From Thermococcus sp. 18S1 (GTDB taxonomy: Archaea; Methanobacteriota_B; Thermococci; Thermococcales; Thermococcaceae): 64,000 nucleotides of DNA. Below, piece after piece: positions 30,402 through 38,553 of this stretch; position 1 is the first letter of the stretch; each line of letters opens with the position of its first letter. The stretch spans positions 1,426,001 to 1,490,000 of the forward strand of contig NZ_SNUU01000001.1 in NCBI RefSeq assembly GCF_012027645.1. The letters are read 5' to 3'. A program made the translations under genes and the position numbers. The notes beneath the pieces were generated by a model. The model saw only the letters and a list, made by a program, of their open reading frames with translations, was not told the origin of the DNA and made no database searches.

Positions 30402-30417
30402 TATGACACTCGTCATG
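30402..30417. promoter_or_regulatory. Operator TATGAC-ACTC-GTCATG at the DUF438 gene start
   Basis: One mismatch at the outer base relative to TATGAC-N4-GTCATA. It lies about 20 nt after the TATA box CGCTTAAAAGTA and 12 nt before ATG 30430, overlapping the expected transcription start. Confidence 0.65.
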
Positions 30418-30429
30418 AAGGTGATAAAG

Positions 30430-31770
30430 ATGACTGAGTTGCTGAACAATCGCGAATACAAGAAGGAGCAGCTGAAGAAGCTTCTCCTTAGAATTCACGA
30501 GGGCGAGGACGTGAATAAACTCAAGGACGAATTCCGCCAGGTTTTGAGCGGCATTTCACCCCTTGAGATTCCAATCATAGAGCAGGAGCTCGTGAAGGAG
30601 GGAATCTCCGCTAAGGACATAGCGAAGATGTGCGACCTGCACGTTGAGCTGTTCAGGGAAGCGGTTGCCGGAACGGAGGAGCTTGAGGAGAAAGACCTGC
30701 CCGACGGACACCCGCTCAAGACGCTCTACCTCGAAAACAAGGAGATAATGAAGGACGCCGAGATGCTCAACCTCTACGCGAGGACTTTGGCAACCACCAA
30801 GGACGAGCGCATGAGGGAGGAAATCCTCGGTGTCCTGGAGGAGATAGTGGGCAACCTCAGAAAGATCGGCTTCACCCACTACAACCGGGAGGAGATGCTC
30901 ACCTTCCCGTACATCGAGCGCCGCGGTCTGACCGCGATAGCGACGGTTCTCTGGACGAAGCACGACGAGATAAGGTTCATGATAAAGAGGCTTGCCGAGC
31001 TTTTGAGGAAGAGGGATGAGATGCCCTGGGAGGAGTTCGTTGAACGCTTTAAGGAAAAGGCCGGCGAGGCTTCATTCGCGCTGAGCGACATGGTCTTCAG
31101 GGAGAACAACATCTACTACCCAACCCTCAGGGCGCTGCTGAGCGATGGAGAGTGGAAGGCAATAAGAATGCAGGAGGATGAGATCGGCTACTACAAGGTC
31201 AACCCACCCGCCTGGGACCCCGGCGAGGACGTTAAACCGCTCCATCCATGGGAAATCAACCCTGAACTGAGCGTCGAGCAGCTCCTTGGTCTTCCAAAGG
31301 AGGTTCAGCAGGCATTGAAGGGCAGGCCGCTGGAATTCGACAAGTCTCAGCTCATGAGAGAGGGCGACATCGACCTCGGAACGGGCTTCATCAGCTTGGA
31401 AGAGCTGAAGGCAATATTCGAGGCCCTTCCGGTTGATGTGACCTTCATCGACAAGGACGACCGCGTTCGCTTCTTCTCTCCGGGCGAGAGAATATTCACA
31501 AGAACCCCCTCCGTGCTCGGGAGGCCCGTCCAGCTCTGCCACCCGCCGAAGAGCGTCCACATAGTCAACAAGATACTCAAGGCATTCAAGGAGGGCAGAA
31601 AGAAGGAGGCAACCTTCTGGCTCAGGCTCGGACCGAAGTACGTTTACATAAAATACGTGCCCCTCTTTGACAAGGAGGGCAACTATCTGGGAACCCTTGA
31701 AATGACCATGGACATCGAGCCGTATAAAAGGATTGAGGGCGAGAAGAGACTGCTGGACTGGAGGGATTGA
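30430..31770 (+). CDS. DUF438-hemerythrin-PAS protein
   Basis: 446 residues. DUF438 is at the N-terminus (about 1-75, REYKKEQLKKLLLRIHEGEDVNKLKDEF). A hemerythrin-like HHE domain spans about 95-250 (LPDGHPLKTLYLENKEI, FTHYNREEMLTFPYIERRG, LWTKHDEIRFMIKRLAELL), supplying His and Glu for a di-iron site. A PAS domain is at the C-terminus (about 330-440, FEALPVDVTFIDKDDRVRFFSPGERIF). Such proteins are thought to sense or detoxify NO or O2. ATG 30430 follows AGGTGATAAAG. The operator at 30402 places it in the hcp regulon; the cupin gene starts 2 nt after its stop. Confidence 0.9.
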   Translation: MTELLNNREYKKEQLKKLLLRIHEGEDVNKLKDEFRQVLSGISPLEIPIIEQELVKEGISAKDIAKMCDLHVELFREAVAGTEELEEKDLPDGHPLKTLYLENKEIMKDAEMLNLYARTLATTKDERMREEILGVLEEIVGNLRKIGFTHYNREEMLTFPYIERRGLTAIATVLWTKHDEIRFMIKRLAELLRKRDEMPWEEFVERFKEKAGEASFALSDMVFRENNIYYPTLRALLSDGEWKAIRMQEDEIGYYKVNPPAWDPGEDVKPLHPWEINPELSVEQLLGLPKEVQQALKGRPLEFDKSQLMREGDIDLGTGFISLEELKAIFEALPVDVTFIDKDDRVRFFSPGERIFTRTPSVLGRPVQLCHPPKSVHIVNKILKAFKEGRKKEATFWLRLGPKYVYIKYVPLFDKEGNYLGTLEMTMDIEPYKRIEGEKRLLDWRD

Positions 31771-31771
31771 G

Positions 31772-32083
31772 ATGATAGTTGTTAGGGTTGAAGACGCCCC
31801 GCGGGTTGACAACCCCCACGGAGTGGACGTGAGAAAGCTGATGGATGAGAAAAGTGCCCAGATATTTTACATAACCCTGAAGCCGGGGGAGAGCCTGAAG
31901 AGACACACAACGCCGGTTGATGCGTTCATCTATGTCCTTAAGGGCAGGGGCATCGTGGAGGTCGGCGATGAGAGGGCAGAGGTTAAGAAGGGAACCGCCG
32001 TATATCTCCCGAAGGAAGTGCCGCACGCGGTCTCCAACGAGGGAAGCCTCGACATGGCATTCCTCGTTATCAAGGTGATGTAA
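31772..32083 (+). CDS. Small cupin-domain protein
   Basis: 103 residues. A cupin barrel: LKPGESLKRHTTPVDAFIYVLKGRGIVEVGDE (motif 1, reduced set of His) and GTAVYLPKEVPHAVSNEG (motif 2, one His). It may bind one metal or a small ligand. ATG 31772 follows GGAGGGATTGAG and starts 2 nt after the previous stop, so it is part of the DUF438 operon. Substrate unknown. Confidence 0.85.
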   Translation: MIVVRVEDAPRVDNPHGVDVRKLMDEKSAQIFYITLKPGESLKRHTTPVDAFIYVLKGRGIVEVGDERAEVKKGTAVYLPKEVPHAVSNEGSLDMAFLVIKVM

Positions 32084-33160
32084 ATGCGCGGAAATCCCGA
32101 AATTTTCAAGAGACGGGTGGAGCGCTTTCAGGAACTCCTCAGGGAGAACGAGATAGATGGGGCGGTTATCAGAACCCTTTCCAGCTTCATATATTTCACC
32201 GGAACCAAGTGGCTCAGGCCGAGCCTCCTCATCCCGGCGGAGGGCGAACCCGTGGTTTACGTCGTCAAAGGTGAAGCGGAGCTTTTCAGGGAGAAGAGCT
32301 GGATTGAAAACGTCGTGGAGTTCCAGCGCGTTGAGGACCTCATGGCGGGCATAGTAACGTGGATACACGGAAACGGAATGGAGCGCGTTGGCCTTGAGTT
32401 CGGCATAGAGCGCGACGCCTACCTGATATTCCTCAAGATATTCGAGCGCCTCAACCCCACGATTGAGATAGTTGACGTTCTTGACCTCACAATGAGCCTG
32501 AGGATGGTGAAGGATGACTGGGAACTGGACAACATCAGGAAGGCAGGGAAGATAGCCGTTAAGGGAATGAAAGTCGCCGAGGAGGTCATAAAGCCCGGAC
32601 TGAGTGAGCTTGAGATAGCGGCAGAGGTAGGCAGGGAGCTCATGCTCAACGGAAGCGAGGATCCCAAGGTCTACGTTTCCGTGACGCCCAGGGCTCATGC
32701 CGAACCGTTCCGCGACCTGAGGGTTCCGGAGAACGGCGTCGTTACCGTCGTCATCGGGGCGGACTGGAACAGCTATTATGCTAACATGGCCAGAACCTTC
32801 ATCGTTGGAGAGCCGGGCGAAAGGGTCAGAAGGGCAATCGAAGTCAAGGAAGAGGCCTACAGGATTGCGCTTGAGGAAACTAAGGTTGGAGTTCCACTGA
32901 GCGCCGTCGAGAAGAAGCTCGCGAACTTCTTCAGGGAGAAGGGATTCGCCGATGCGTATCTGGCCGGCTACACCCATGGTGTAGGCCTTCTCATCGAGGA
33001 GCCGCCTATAGCGACGATAGTCGTCCCCCAGAGGGCCGCAAAGGTTCAGGAAAACATGGTTCTAACGATAATACACCCGCCCCTCATGATTCCGGAGGGT
33101 GCGATAAAGCACGAGGACACTTACATCGTCAAAAAGGATGGGCTTGAGAGGGTGACCTAA
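32084..33160 (+). CDS. M24 (prolidase-fold) protein lacking metal ligands, likely pseudoenzyme
   Basis: 358 residues, creatinase/prolidase N-domain plus pita-bread C-domain. The five metal ligands of prolidases map as follows: first Asp is V223, second Asp is N234 (NSYYANMART), His is H298 (THGVG), first Glu falls in TIIHPP and is lost, last Glu is E344 (KHEDT). With three of five ligands gone, dipeptidase activity is unlikely; a metal-free role as in creatinase, or a binding role, is possible. The start abuts the cupin stop. It ends against the Lrp gene with a 4-nt stop overlap. Confidence 0.85.
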   Translation: MRGNPEIFKRRVERFQELLRENEIDGAVIRTLSSFIYFTGTKWLRPSLLIPAEGEPVVYVVKGEAELFREKSWIENVVEFQRVEDLMAGIVTWIHGNGMERVGLEFGIERDAYLIFLKIFERLNPTIEIVDVLDLTMSLRMVKDDWELDNIRKAGKIAVKGMKVAEEVIKPGLSELEIAAEVGRELMLNGSEDPKVYVSVTPRAHAEPFRDLRVPENGVVTVVIGADWNSYYANMARTFIVGEPGERVRRAIEVKEEAYRIALEETKVGVPLSAVEKKLANFFREKGFADAYLAGYTHGVGLLIEEPPIATIVVPQRAAKVQENMVLTIIHPPLMIPEGAIKHEDTYIVKKDGLERVT

Positions 33161-33618
33161 AACACCCTCGCGTAGCCCCACTTCCGCACGCTCGTCAGGA
33201 TAGACGTTTCTGTGCTCCTTATCCCCTCTATCCTTCCGAGCTTCTCTATAAGGAAGCTCTCCAGCTCCTGAAGGTCTTTGACGGTCACCTGCATGAGTAT
33301 ATCGTGCGCCCCGGTTGCTATACCGAGAACGTCCACCTCCGGGAGCTTGCTGAGCTCTTCGGCCGCTTTCTTCACCCTGCTTGGCTCAACATCAACTGCT
33401 ATGAAAGCAACGATCGAGTAGCCTGCCTTGAAGGGGTTTATCAGCGCCGCAAACTTCCTGATGACGCCCTTCTCGATGAGTTTCTTCACGCGCAGCCTGA
33501 CCGTTGATTCCGGAACCTTCAGACGTCTCGCTATCTCCGAATAGCTGGCCCTTCCGTCCTCCTGAAGGATGTGGAGTATCATCCTGTCCAGCTCGTCAAG
33601 ATGCCCATTATCTCGCAT
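33157..33618 (-). CDS. Lrp/AsnC family transcriptional regulator
   Basis: 153 residues. HTH LDELDRMILHILQEDGRASYSEIARRLKVPESTVRLRVKKLIEKGVI (about 7-55), then the ligand-binding RAM domain (AFIAVDVEPSRVKKAAEELSKLPEVDVLGIATGAHDILMQV). These regulators respond to amino acids. The gene is divergent from a class III aminotransferase and likely controls it. ATG 33618 follows GGTGGGAAATA. Confidence 0.93.
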   Translation of the reverse strand: MRDNGHLDELDRMILHILQEDGRASYSEIARRLKVPESTVRLRVKKLIEKGVIRKFAALINPFKAGYSIVAFIAVDVEPSRVKKAAEELSKLPEVDVLGIATGAHDILMQVTVKDLQELESFLIEKLGRIEGIRSTETSILTSVRKWGYARVF

Positions 33619-33671
33619 TATTTCCCACCTATTTTTGCCAATCTGATGTTGTCCTTTTAAATATTTCCACG

Positions 33672-33696
33672 GAATTCGCAAAATTTAGGCGAAATT
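33672..33696. promoter_or_regulatory. Candidate Lrp operator between divergent genes
   Basis: TTCGC (33675-33679) and GCGAA (33689-33693) form an inverted repeat around an AT-rich centre, with flanking AA/TT extending it imperfectly. It lies between the Lrp and aminotransferase promoters, the expected place for a shared site. Confidence 0.35.
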
Positions 33697-33735
33697 GCTA
33701 TTAATTTTAAACGCGTATAGCAGTACGGTGAGAGC

Positions 33736-35079
33736 ATGGGGTATCCCAAAAACAAGGAGGAAGTCGTGGAGCGCTATTCACGGATTTTCCCAAGGTCGGC
33801 ACGCGTTACCTATGCTCCGATAGTAGGAGTGAAAGCCCGGAACGCCCTCGTCTGGGACATCGAGGGCAGGGAGTACATAGACTTTCTGAGCGATGCCGCC
33901 GTTCAGAACGTTGGCCACAACAATCCAAGGGTGGTGAAAGCAATAAAGGAAGGGGCCGAGAGGCTCATCCATTTCACGTTTATCTACGGCTTCCCGGTTG
34001 AGCCGCTTCTCCTGGCTGAGAAGCTCGCCGAGATAGCGCCGATTGAAAACCCGAAGGTCAGCTTCGGAATGACCGGGAGCGATGCCAACGACGGTGCAAT
34101 AAAGTTCGCGAGGGCCTATACCAAGAGGAGAACCATCCTGAGCTATCTTAGGAGCTATTACGGGGCAACCTACGGTGCTATGAGTATAACCGGCCTTGAC
34201 TTCGAGGTTCGCTCCATAGTGGGGGAACTGAGCGACGTTCACTACATCCCCTATCCCAACTGCTACCGCTGTCCCTTTGGGAAGGAGCCGAAGACCTGCA
34301 AAATGGAGTGCGTCTCATACATCAAAGAGAAGTTCGAGGGGGAGGTTTACGCCGAGGGGACCGCCGCACTCTTTGCCGAGCCGATACAGGGCGATGCCGG
34401 GATGGTCGTTCCGCCGGAGGGCTACTTCAAAAAGGTGAAGAAAATCCTCGATGAACACGGCATCCTCTTAGCTGTGGACGAGGTTCAGAGCGGAATGGGA
34501 AGAACCGGAAGGTGGTTCGCGATAGAGCACTTCGGGGTTGAGCCGGACATAATAACCCTCGCGAAGCCCCTCGGGGGAGGACTGCCGATAAGCGCGATAA
34601 TTGGCAGGGGAGAAATCCTCGATTCCCTGCCGTCCATGGGCCATACGTTTACACTGAGCGGCAATCCCTTAGCGAGCAGAGCAGCTTTGGCCGTCATCGA
34701 GGAGATCGAGGAGAATGACCTTCTTAGGAGGGCAGAGAAGCTGGGGAAACATGCGAAAAAGCGGCTGGAGAGGATGAAGGAGGAGCACGAGCTCATCGGT
34801 GACGTTCGCGGTCTCGGTCTGATGCTCGGCGTTGACCTCGTGAAGGACAGAGAGACCCGGGAGAGAGCCTACGAGGAGGCCAGAAAGGTCGTCTGGCGCG
34901 CCTACGAGCTCGGCCTTGTGCTCGCCTTCCTCCAAGGCAACGTGCTGAGGATTCAGCCGCCCCTCACGATAGAGGAGGAGCTCCTTGACGAGGGTCTCGA
35001 CAGGCTGGAGAGGGCCATAGCCGACGTGGAGGAGGGCAGGGTTCCGGACGAGGTTCTGACGAAGGTTCAGGGCTGGTGA
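33736..35079 (+). CDS. Class III PLP aminotransferase/amino-acid racemase family
   Basis: 447 residues, fold type I. Diagnostic parts: [53 protein letters not shown] (cofactor Asp) and [18 protein letters not shown], which carries the Schiff-base Lys. It has a Cys-rich insertion, [20 protein letters not shown], typical of the thermococcal subgroup. Thermococcal relatives include omega-aminotransferases and broad-specificity racemases, so the substrate is open. ATG 33736 after GGTGAGAGC; promoter TTAATTTTAAAC upstream. Confidence 0.92.
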   Translation: MGYPKNKEEVVERYSRIFPRSARVTYAPIVGVKARNALVWDIEGREYIDFLSDAAVQNVGHNNPRVVKAIKEGAERLIHFTFIYGFPVEPLLLAEKLAEIAPIENPKVSFGMTGSDANDGAIKFARAYTKRRTILSYLRSYYGATYGAMSITGLDFEVRSIVGELSDVHYIPYPNCYRCPFGKEPKTCKMECVSYIKEKFEGEVYAEGTAALFAEPIQGDAGMVVPPEGYFKKVKKILDEHGILLAVDEVQSGMGRTGRWFAIEHFGVEPDIITLAKPLGGGLPISAIIGRGEILDSLPSMGHTFTLSGNPLASRAALAVIEEIEENDLLRRAEKLGKHAKKRLERMKEEHELIGDVRGLGLMLGVDLVKDRETRERAYEEARKVVWRAYELGLVLAFLQGNVLRIQPPLTIEEELLDEGLDRLERAIADVEEGRVPDEVLTKVQGW

Positions 35080-35155
35080 TTGACATTTTTCTGTTTATTT
35101 TCTCAGCTTCCGAAAGCTTTTTAAACAAACTTTTACACAGATTGAGCGGGCTTCA

Positions 35156-36457
35156 ATGGAAACCCTTGAAACCATGAAAGGACCGGTACTGAAGGTTGGA
35201 ATCGAGGATAAAGTTGAACCTTCAAAGGCTTTGGTTTTTGGCCTTCAGCATGTTCTTGCAATGTTCGGCGCCACCGTTACCGTTCCCCTCGTGGTGGGGA
35301 GCGCCGTCGGTCTCAGCGGCTCCGAGATTGCCCTCATGATACAGGCCGTTCTGCTGGCGATGGGCATCGCCACGCTGCTCCAGACGACGATAGGTTCCCG
35401 CTATCCGATAGTACAGGGCTCAAGCTTCGCCTTTATCCCCGGGCTGATAGCGATAGGCTCAAGCCTTGGAATGGCAGCGGTGCAGGGTGCACTTATCGTT
35501 GGAGGACTGATCGAGGCGGCGATAGGCTGGTTCGGGATTATAGGGAAGGTCAGGAGGCTCTTCACCCCGCTGGTTACGGGGGTTACGATAACCCTCATCG
35601 GATTCAGTCTCGCAGACGTTGCTGTCAAGAACTTCTTCAACTTCTACGCGGACCCATCGGGAGGAACCATTGCCCGGGCGACTTTAGTGGCGGTCATAAC
35701 TTTCCTCACGACGGTTTTCGTTGCCCTTAAGGCTAAGGGGAGCCTGAAGGCGATGCCCGTCGTTGTCGGCGCAGTTGTCGGCTATCTTGTGAGCGTTCCC
35801 CTCGGTCTCACGGACTTCGGGCTGGTGGAAACCCTGCCCGTGGTAAGCGTTCCCACACTCTTTCCATGGGGCCAGCCGGTCTTCGACACCACCGCGATAG
35901 TCCTTCTCCTGTTTGCCTTCATGGTGAGCATAATAGAGAGCGTCGGGGACTACCACGCGATAGCGGCCGTAACGGACTCGGAGATAAGCGAAAAGCGGAT
36001 AGCGAGGGGCATCGGCAGCGAGGGCTTGGCCTGTTCGGTAGCCGGTCTTCTCGGAGCGTGCGGGACAACGAGCTACTCCGAGAACATAGGCGTTGTGGCG
36101 CTGACCAAGGTCGGCAGCAGGTACGTGGTGCAGGTAGGGGCGGTCATCCTCATACTGCTCTCACTGGTTCCCAAATTCGCCGGGATACTGGCCTCAATGC
36201 CGGCGCCGGTTCTTGGAGGTCTGACCTTAGCCCTGTACGGAATGATCAGCGTCACCGGGCTGAAGCTTATAAAAGAGAGGGTGGAGTTCAGCGACAGGAA
36301 CACCCTGATACTGGCCGCTTCTCTGATAGCCGGCCTCGGCGCACCTCAGCTTCCGGCTGAGTTCCTGGCGGTATTTCCGAAGGTTATAGCCAGCATCCTT
36401 GAGTCCGGCATGGCTGTTGGAGCGCTTACGGCCATAATCCTCGACAGGCTCCTCTGA
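35156..36457 (+). CDS. NCS2 family uracil/xanthine permease
   Basis: 433 residues with about 12-14 membrane helices. Family features: FGLQHVLAMFGATVTVPLVVG at the N-terminus, YPIVQGSSFAFIPGL, and the substrate-site region SIIESVGDYHAIAAVTD followed by GACGTTSYSENIGVVALT. It imports nucleobases with a cation gradient. TATA box AGCTTTTTAAAC near 35114. ATG 35156 lacks a clear ribosome-binding site. Confidence 0.93.
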   Translation: METLETMKGPVLKVGIEDKVEPSKALVFGLQHVLAMFGATVTVPLVVGSAVGLSGSEIALMIQAVLLAMGIATLLQTTIGSRYPIVQGSSFAFIPGLIAIGSSLGMAAVQGALIVGGLIEAAIGWFGIIGKVRRLFTPLVTGVTITLIGFSLADVAVKNFFNFYADPSGGTIARATLVAVITFLTTVFVALKAKGSLKAMPVVVGAVVGYLVSVPLGLTDFGLVETLPVVSVPTLFPWGQPVFDTTAIVLLLFAFMVSIIESVGDYHAIAAVTDSEISEKRIARGIGSEGLACSVAGLLGACGTTSYSENIGVVALTKVGSRYVVQVGAVILILLSLVPKFAGILASMPAPVLGGLTLALYGMISVTGLKLIKERVEFSDRNTLILAASLIAGLGAPQLPAEFLAVFPKVIASILESGMAVGALTAIILDRLL

Positions 36458-36481
36458 ACCCCCTTATTTTTCTATAGAGAT

Positions 36482-37054
36482 TCACCAAATGACCTCTTCC
36501 ACCGGCGCTGGTTCGGGCTCTTCTCCGAGTTCTTTGGGCATGTTGTTGAATGCTATTATGACGAAGATGCGCGCGATCAGGAGCAGCAGGAAGCCGATGA
36601 GGATTACTGCAGTTAGGGCACCCCACCACACCCACGTGGCTGCGTCTTTGAACTCTTTGGTGCCGGTTATCTCATACATCGCGAGCCATGCCCTTTTCTG
36701 GAAGTAGGCCGCTCCGACTATCAGAATCACGAACAGTATGAAGAATGTGATTGCCAGACCTATCCCGGCCGATTCGCTGAGACGCCATCCCGCTGGAACG
36801 AGGGCGAACGTTCCGAAGACAAGGGCAAGGATGACTAATAGACTGCCTATCGCAAAGATGACACCGTAGAGGTAGTTCTTAAAGGGCCTCTCGTCGCCTA
36901 CGGCATCGCTTATGCCTTTAAGTGCCAGCAGCATCAAGACGAAGCCGATCAGCGATATTACACTGCCGATGTAGGGTACAAAACTGCCGACGAGGCTGAG
37001 GATTGCACCCCACATTCCCATGCTCTTTTCGCTGCTAACGTCAACAACAGGCAC
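36482..37054 (-). CDS. DUF996-like membrane protein
   Basis: 190 residues, about five membrane helices, with the segment LLALKGISDAVGDERPFKNYLYGVIFAIG shared with the tandem paralogue at 37118. The C-terminus is acidic (EEPEPAPVEEV). GTG 37054 follows GGTGGTCTCA. Function unknown. Confidence 0.75.
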   Translation of the reverse strand: MPVVDVSSEKSMGMWGAILSLVGSFVPYIGSVISLIGFVLMLLALKGISDAVGDERPFKNYLYGVIFAIGSLLVILALVFGTFALVPAGWRLSESAGIGLAITFFILFVILIVGAAYFQKRAWLAMYEITGTKEFKDAATWVWWGALTAVILIGFLLLLIARIFVIIAFNNMPKELGEEPEPAPVEEVIW

Positions 37055-37117
37055 TGAGACCACCGTATGAAAAATCAACCTCAAGCTTAAAAACCTTACA
37101 TAAAAAGGTGGGAAAGT

Positions 37118-37711
37118 TCAGCCAATGGGATTGAATTCCTCCTCCTTCATCCGTTCCTCAAACTCTTCCGGAAGGTTGGCGAAGGCCAGTATCTGGTACA
37201 CCGCCGCGACGAGGAGCAGGACGAGGCCGATGAGGACTATCAGCAGTATCGCACCCCACATGAGCCACGTGGCGGTCTTGTCGAACTCCTCGACGCCGGT
37301 GAGTTCGTACGTAGTGCGCCAGGCCTTGATGGTGAAGTATATGCCGATTATTGCTGCGGCCAGGAGCACCAGCAGTCCGGTACCGAGAAGGCTGATGCCG
37401 ACCAGGGACACGGAGTCGCCATTCTCAACGAACGCTGGTATGGACAGGGCTCCGATTATAACCAGAACCGCTGCCAGTATCAGTCCGGCTATTCCAGCGA
37501 TAACGGAGTAGAGGTAGTACCTGAATGGTCTGTCGTCACCCAGCTTGTCGCCTATCCCCTTGAGGGCGAGCAGAATAAGCACCTGCCCGACGAGGGAGAT
37601 GGCTCCCATGAACGCCCCGATGTACGGAATTATTCCAAGGAATCCTCCCGCGAGAACAAGAACCGAACCTATCAGCCCGTAGTTCTTTTCATTCTTCAGG
37701 CTCACAGCCAT
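37118..37711 (-). CDS. DUF996-like membrane protein, paralogue
   Basis: 197 residues, about five membrane helices. It shares LLALKGIGDKLGDDRPFRYYLYSVIAGI and the IKAWRTTYELTGVEEFDKTATWLMWGAIL block with the protein downstream, so the two arose by tandem duplication. ATG 37711 follows GGGGGAGGCAAT, with TATA ACTTTAAAG upstream. Function unknown. Confidence 0.78.
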   Translation of the reverse strand: MAVSLKNEKNYGLIGSVLVLAGGFLGIIPYIGAFMGAISLVGQVLILLALKGIGDKLGDDRPFRYYLYSVIAGIAGLILAAVLVIIGALSIPAFVENGDSVSLVGISLLGTGLLVLLAAAIIGIYFTIKAWRTTYELTGVEEFDKTATWLMWGAILLIVLIGLVLLLVAAVYQILAFANLPEEFEERMKEEEFNPIG

Positions 37712-37822
37712 ATTGCCTCCCCCCGATAGTTGTGTGCAATTATTACTTTAAAGGGTTACGCTGGGAGAGGCGGTGTGGGTACGTTAGTCAGAGGAATAGA
37801 AAGAAGAGGAATAATAAAACGC

Positions 37823-38548
37823 TCACTCGGTCTTCTCCTCTGGCTTGGCCTGGGCCTTTTCTTCGGTCTTCTCGGCAGGCTTGGCCTCCTTCTTTTCGGC
37901 CGGCTTGGGGGCCTCTTTCTTCTCCAGGGCCTTAGCCGGTTTTGCCGCGGGCTTGGCCGGGGCCGGCTTCTTAGGCGGCCTTATGCCGTAGCCGAGTATC
38001 TTGAACTTGAACACGGTGCCGTTCCTGAGGTGGTAGGTTACCTCCCTGCTCTCCCTGTCGAACTCTATCTTCTCAACCGGGAAGCGGTAGTCGCCGTATT
38101 CGTCCTGGTATTTCTTGAACTCGTTCGGGTGTATTGGAACCCAGTCGAATATCTCAAGCTGCTCCTCCTGCCAGGTGGTGGTTATCATGAAGGTCTCGAT
38201 GAAGCCCAGGGCTCCGGTGGGGCACACGTCAACACAGAACTGGCAGTAGGTGCATCTTCCGTAGTCTATCTTGGGGTGCGGTCTCTTCTCCATCTGACCG
38301 TCCTTTTCGAGCCAGGTCATCTCTATTGCCCTGGCCGGGCATATCTGGCCGCAGAAGTTACAGCCAACGCACTTCTTCCAGTCAAGGGTGTGAAGGCCAC
38401 GGTACTCCTTTGCAATCGGGGTCTTCTCCTGGGGTATCTTTATCGTGACCGGCTTCTTGAAGAGGTACTTTAGACCCATCCACGGCTTGATGTACGATGG
38501 CTTCTTCCTGATTTTGCTCTCCGGGGCGACCTTAAAATCAACCTCCAT
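37823..38548 (-). CDS. mbxN: Membrane-bound sulfane reductase subunit N (NuoI-like, two 4Fe-4S)
   Basis: 241 residues. Two ferredoxin motifs, CVGCNFCGQICP and CTYCQFCVDVCP, bind two 4Fe-4S clusters that pass electrons from ferredoxin to the J/L subunits on the cytoplasmic side. The last 50 or so residues are a low-complexity Lys/Ala/Pro/Glu tail absent from the core family. ATG 38548 follows GGTGATGGCC, and that site overlaps the stop of mbxL. Last gene of the operon. Confidence 0.92.
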   Translation of the reverse strand: MEVDFKVAPESKIRKKPSYIKPWMGLKYLFKKPVTIKIPQEKTPIAKEYRGLHTLDWKKCVGCNFCGQICPARAIEMTWLEKDGQMEKRPHPKIDYGRCTYCQFCVDVCPTGALGFIETFMITTTWQEEQLEIFDWVPIHPNEFKKYQDEYGDYRFPVEKIEFDRESREVTYHLRNGTVFKFKILGYGIRPPKKPAPAKPAAKPAKALEKKEAPKPAEKKEAKPAEKTEEKAQAKPEEKTE

Positions 38549-38553
38549 GGCCA

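Noticed and set aside
31622-32977. 451-codon minus-strand frame
   Set aside because: Runs across the ends of three real plus-strand genes; shadow only.
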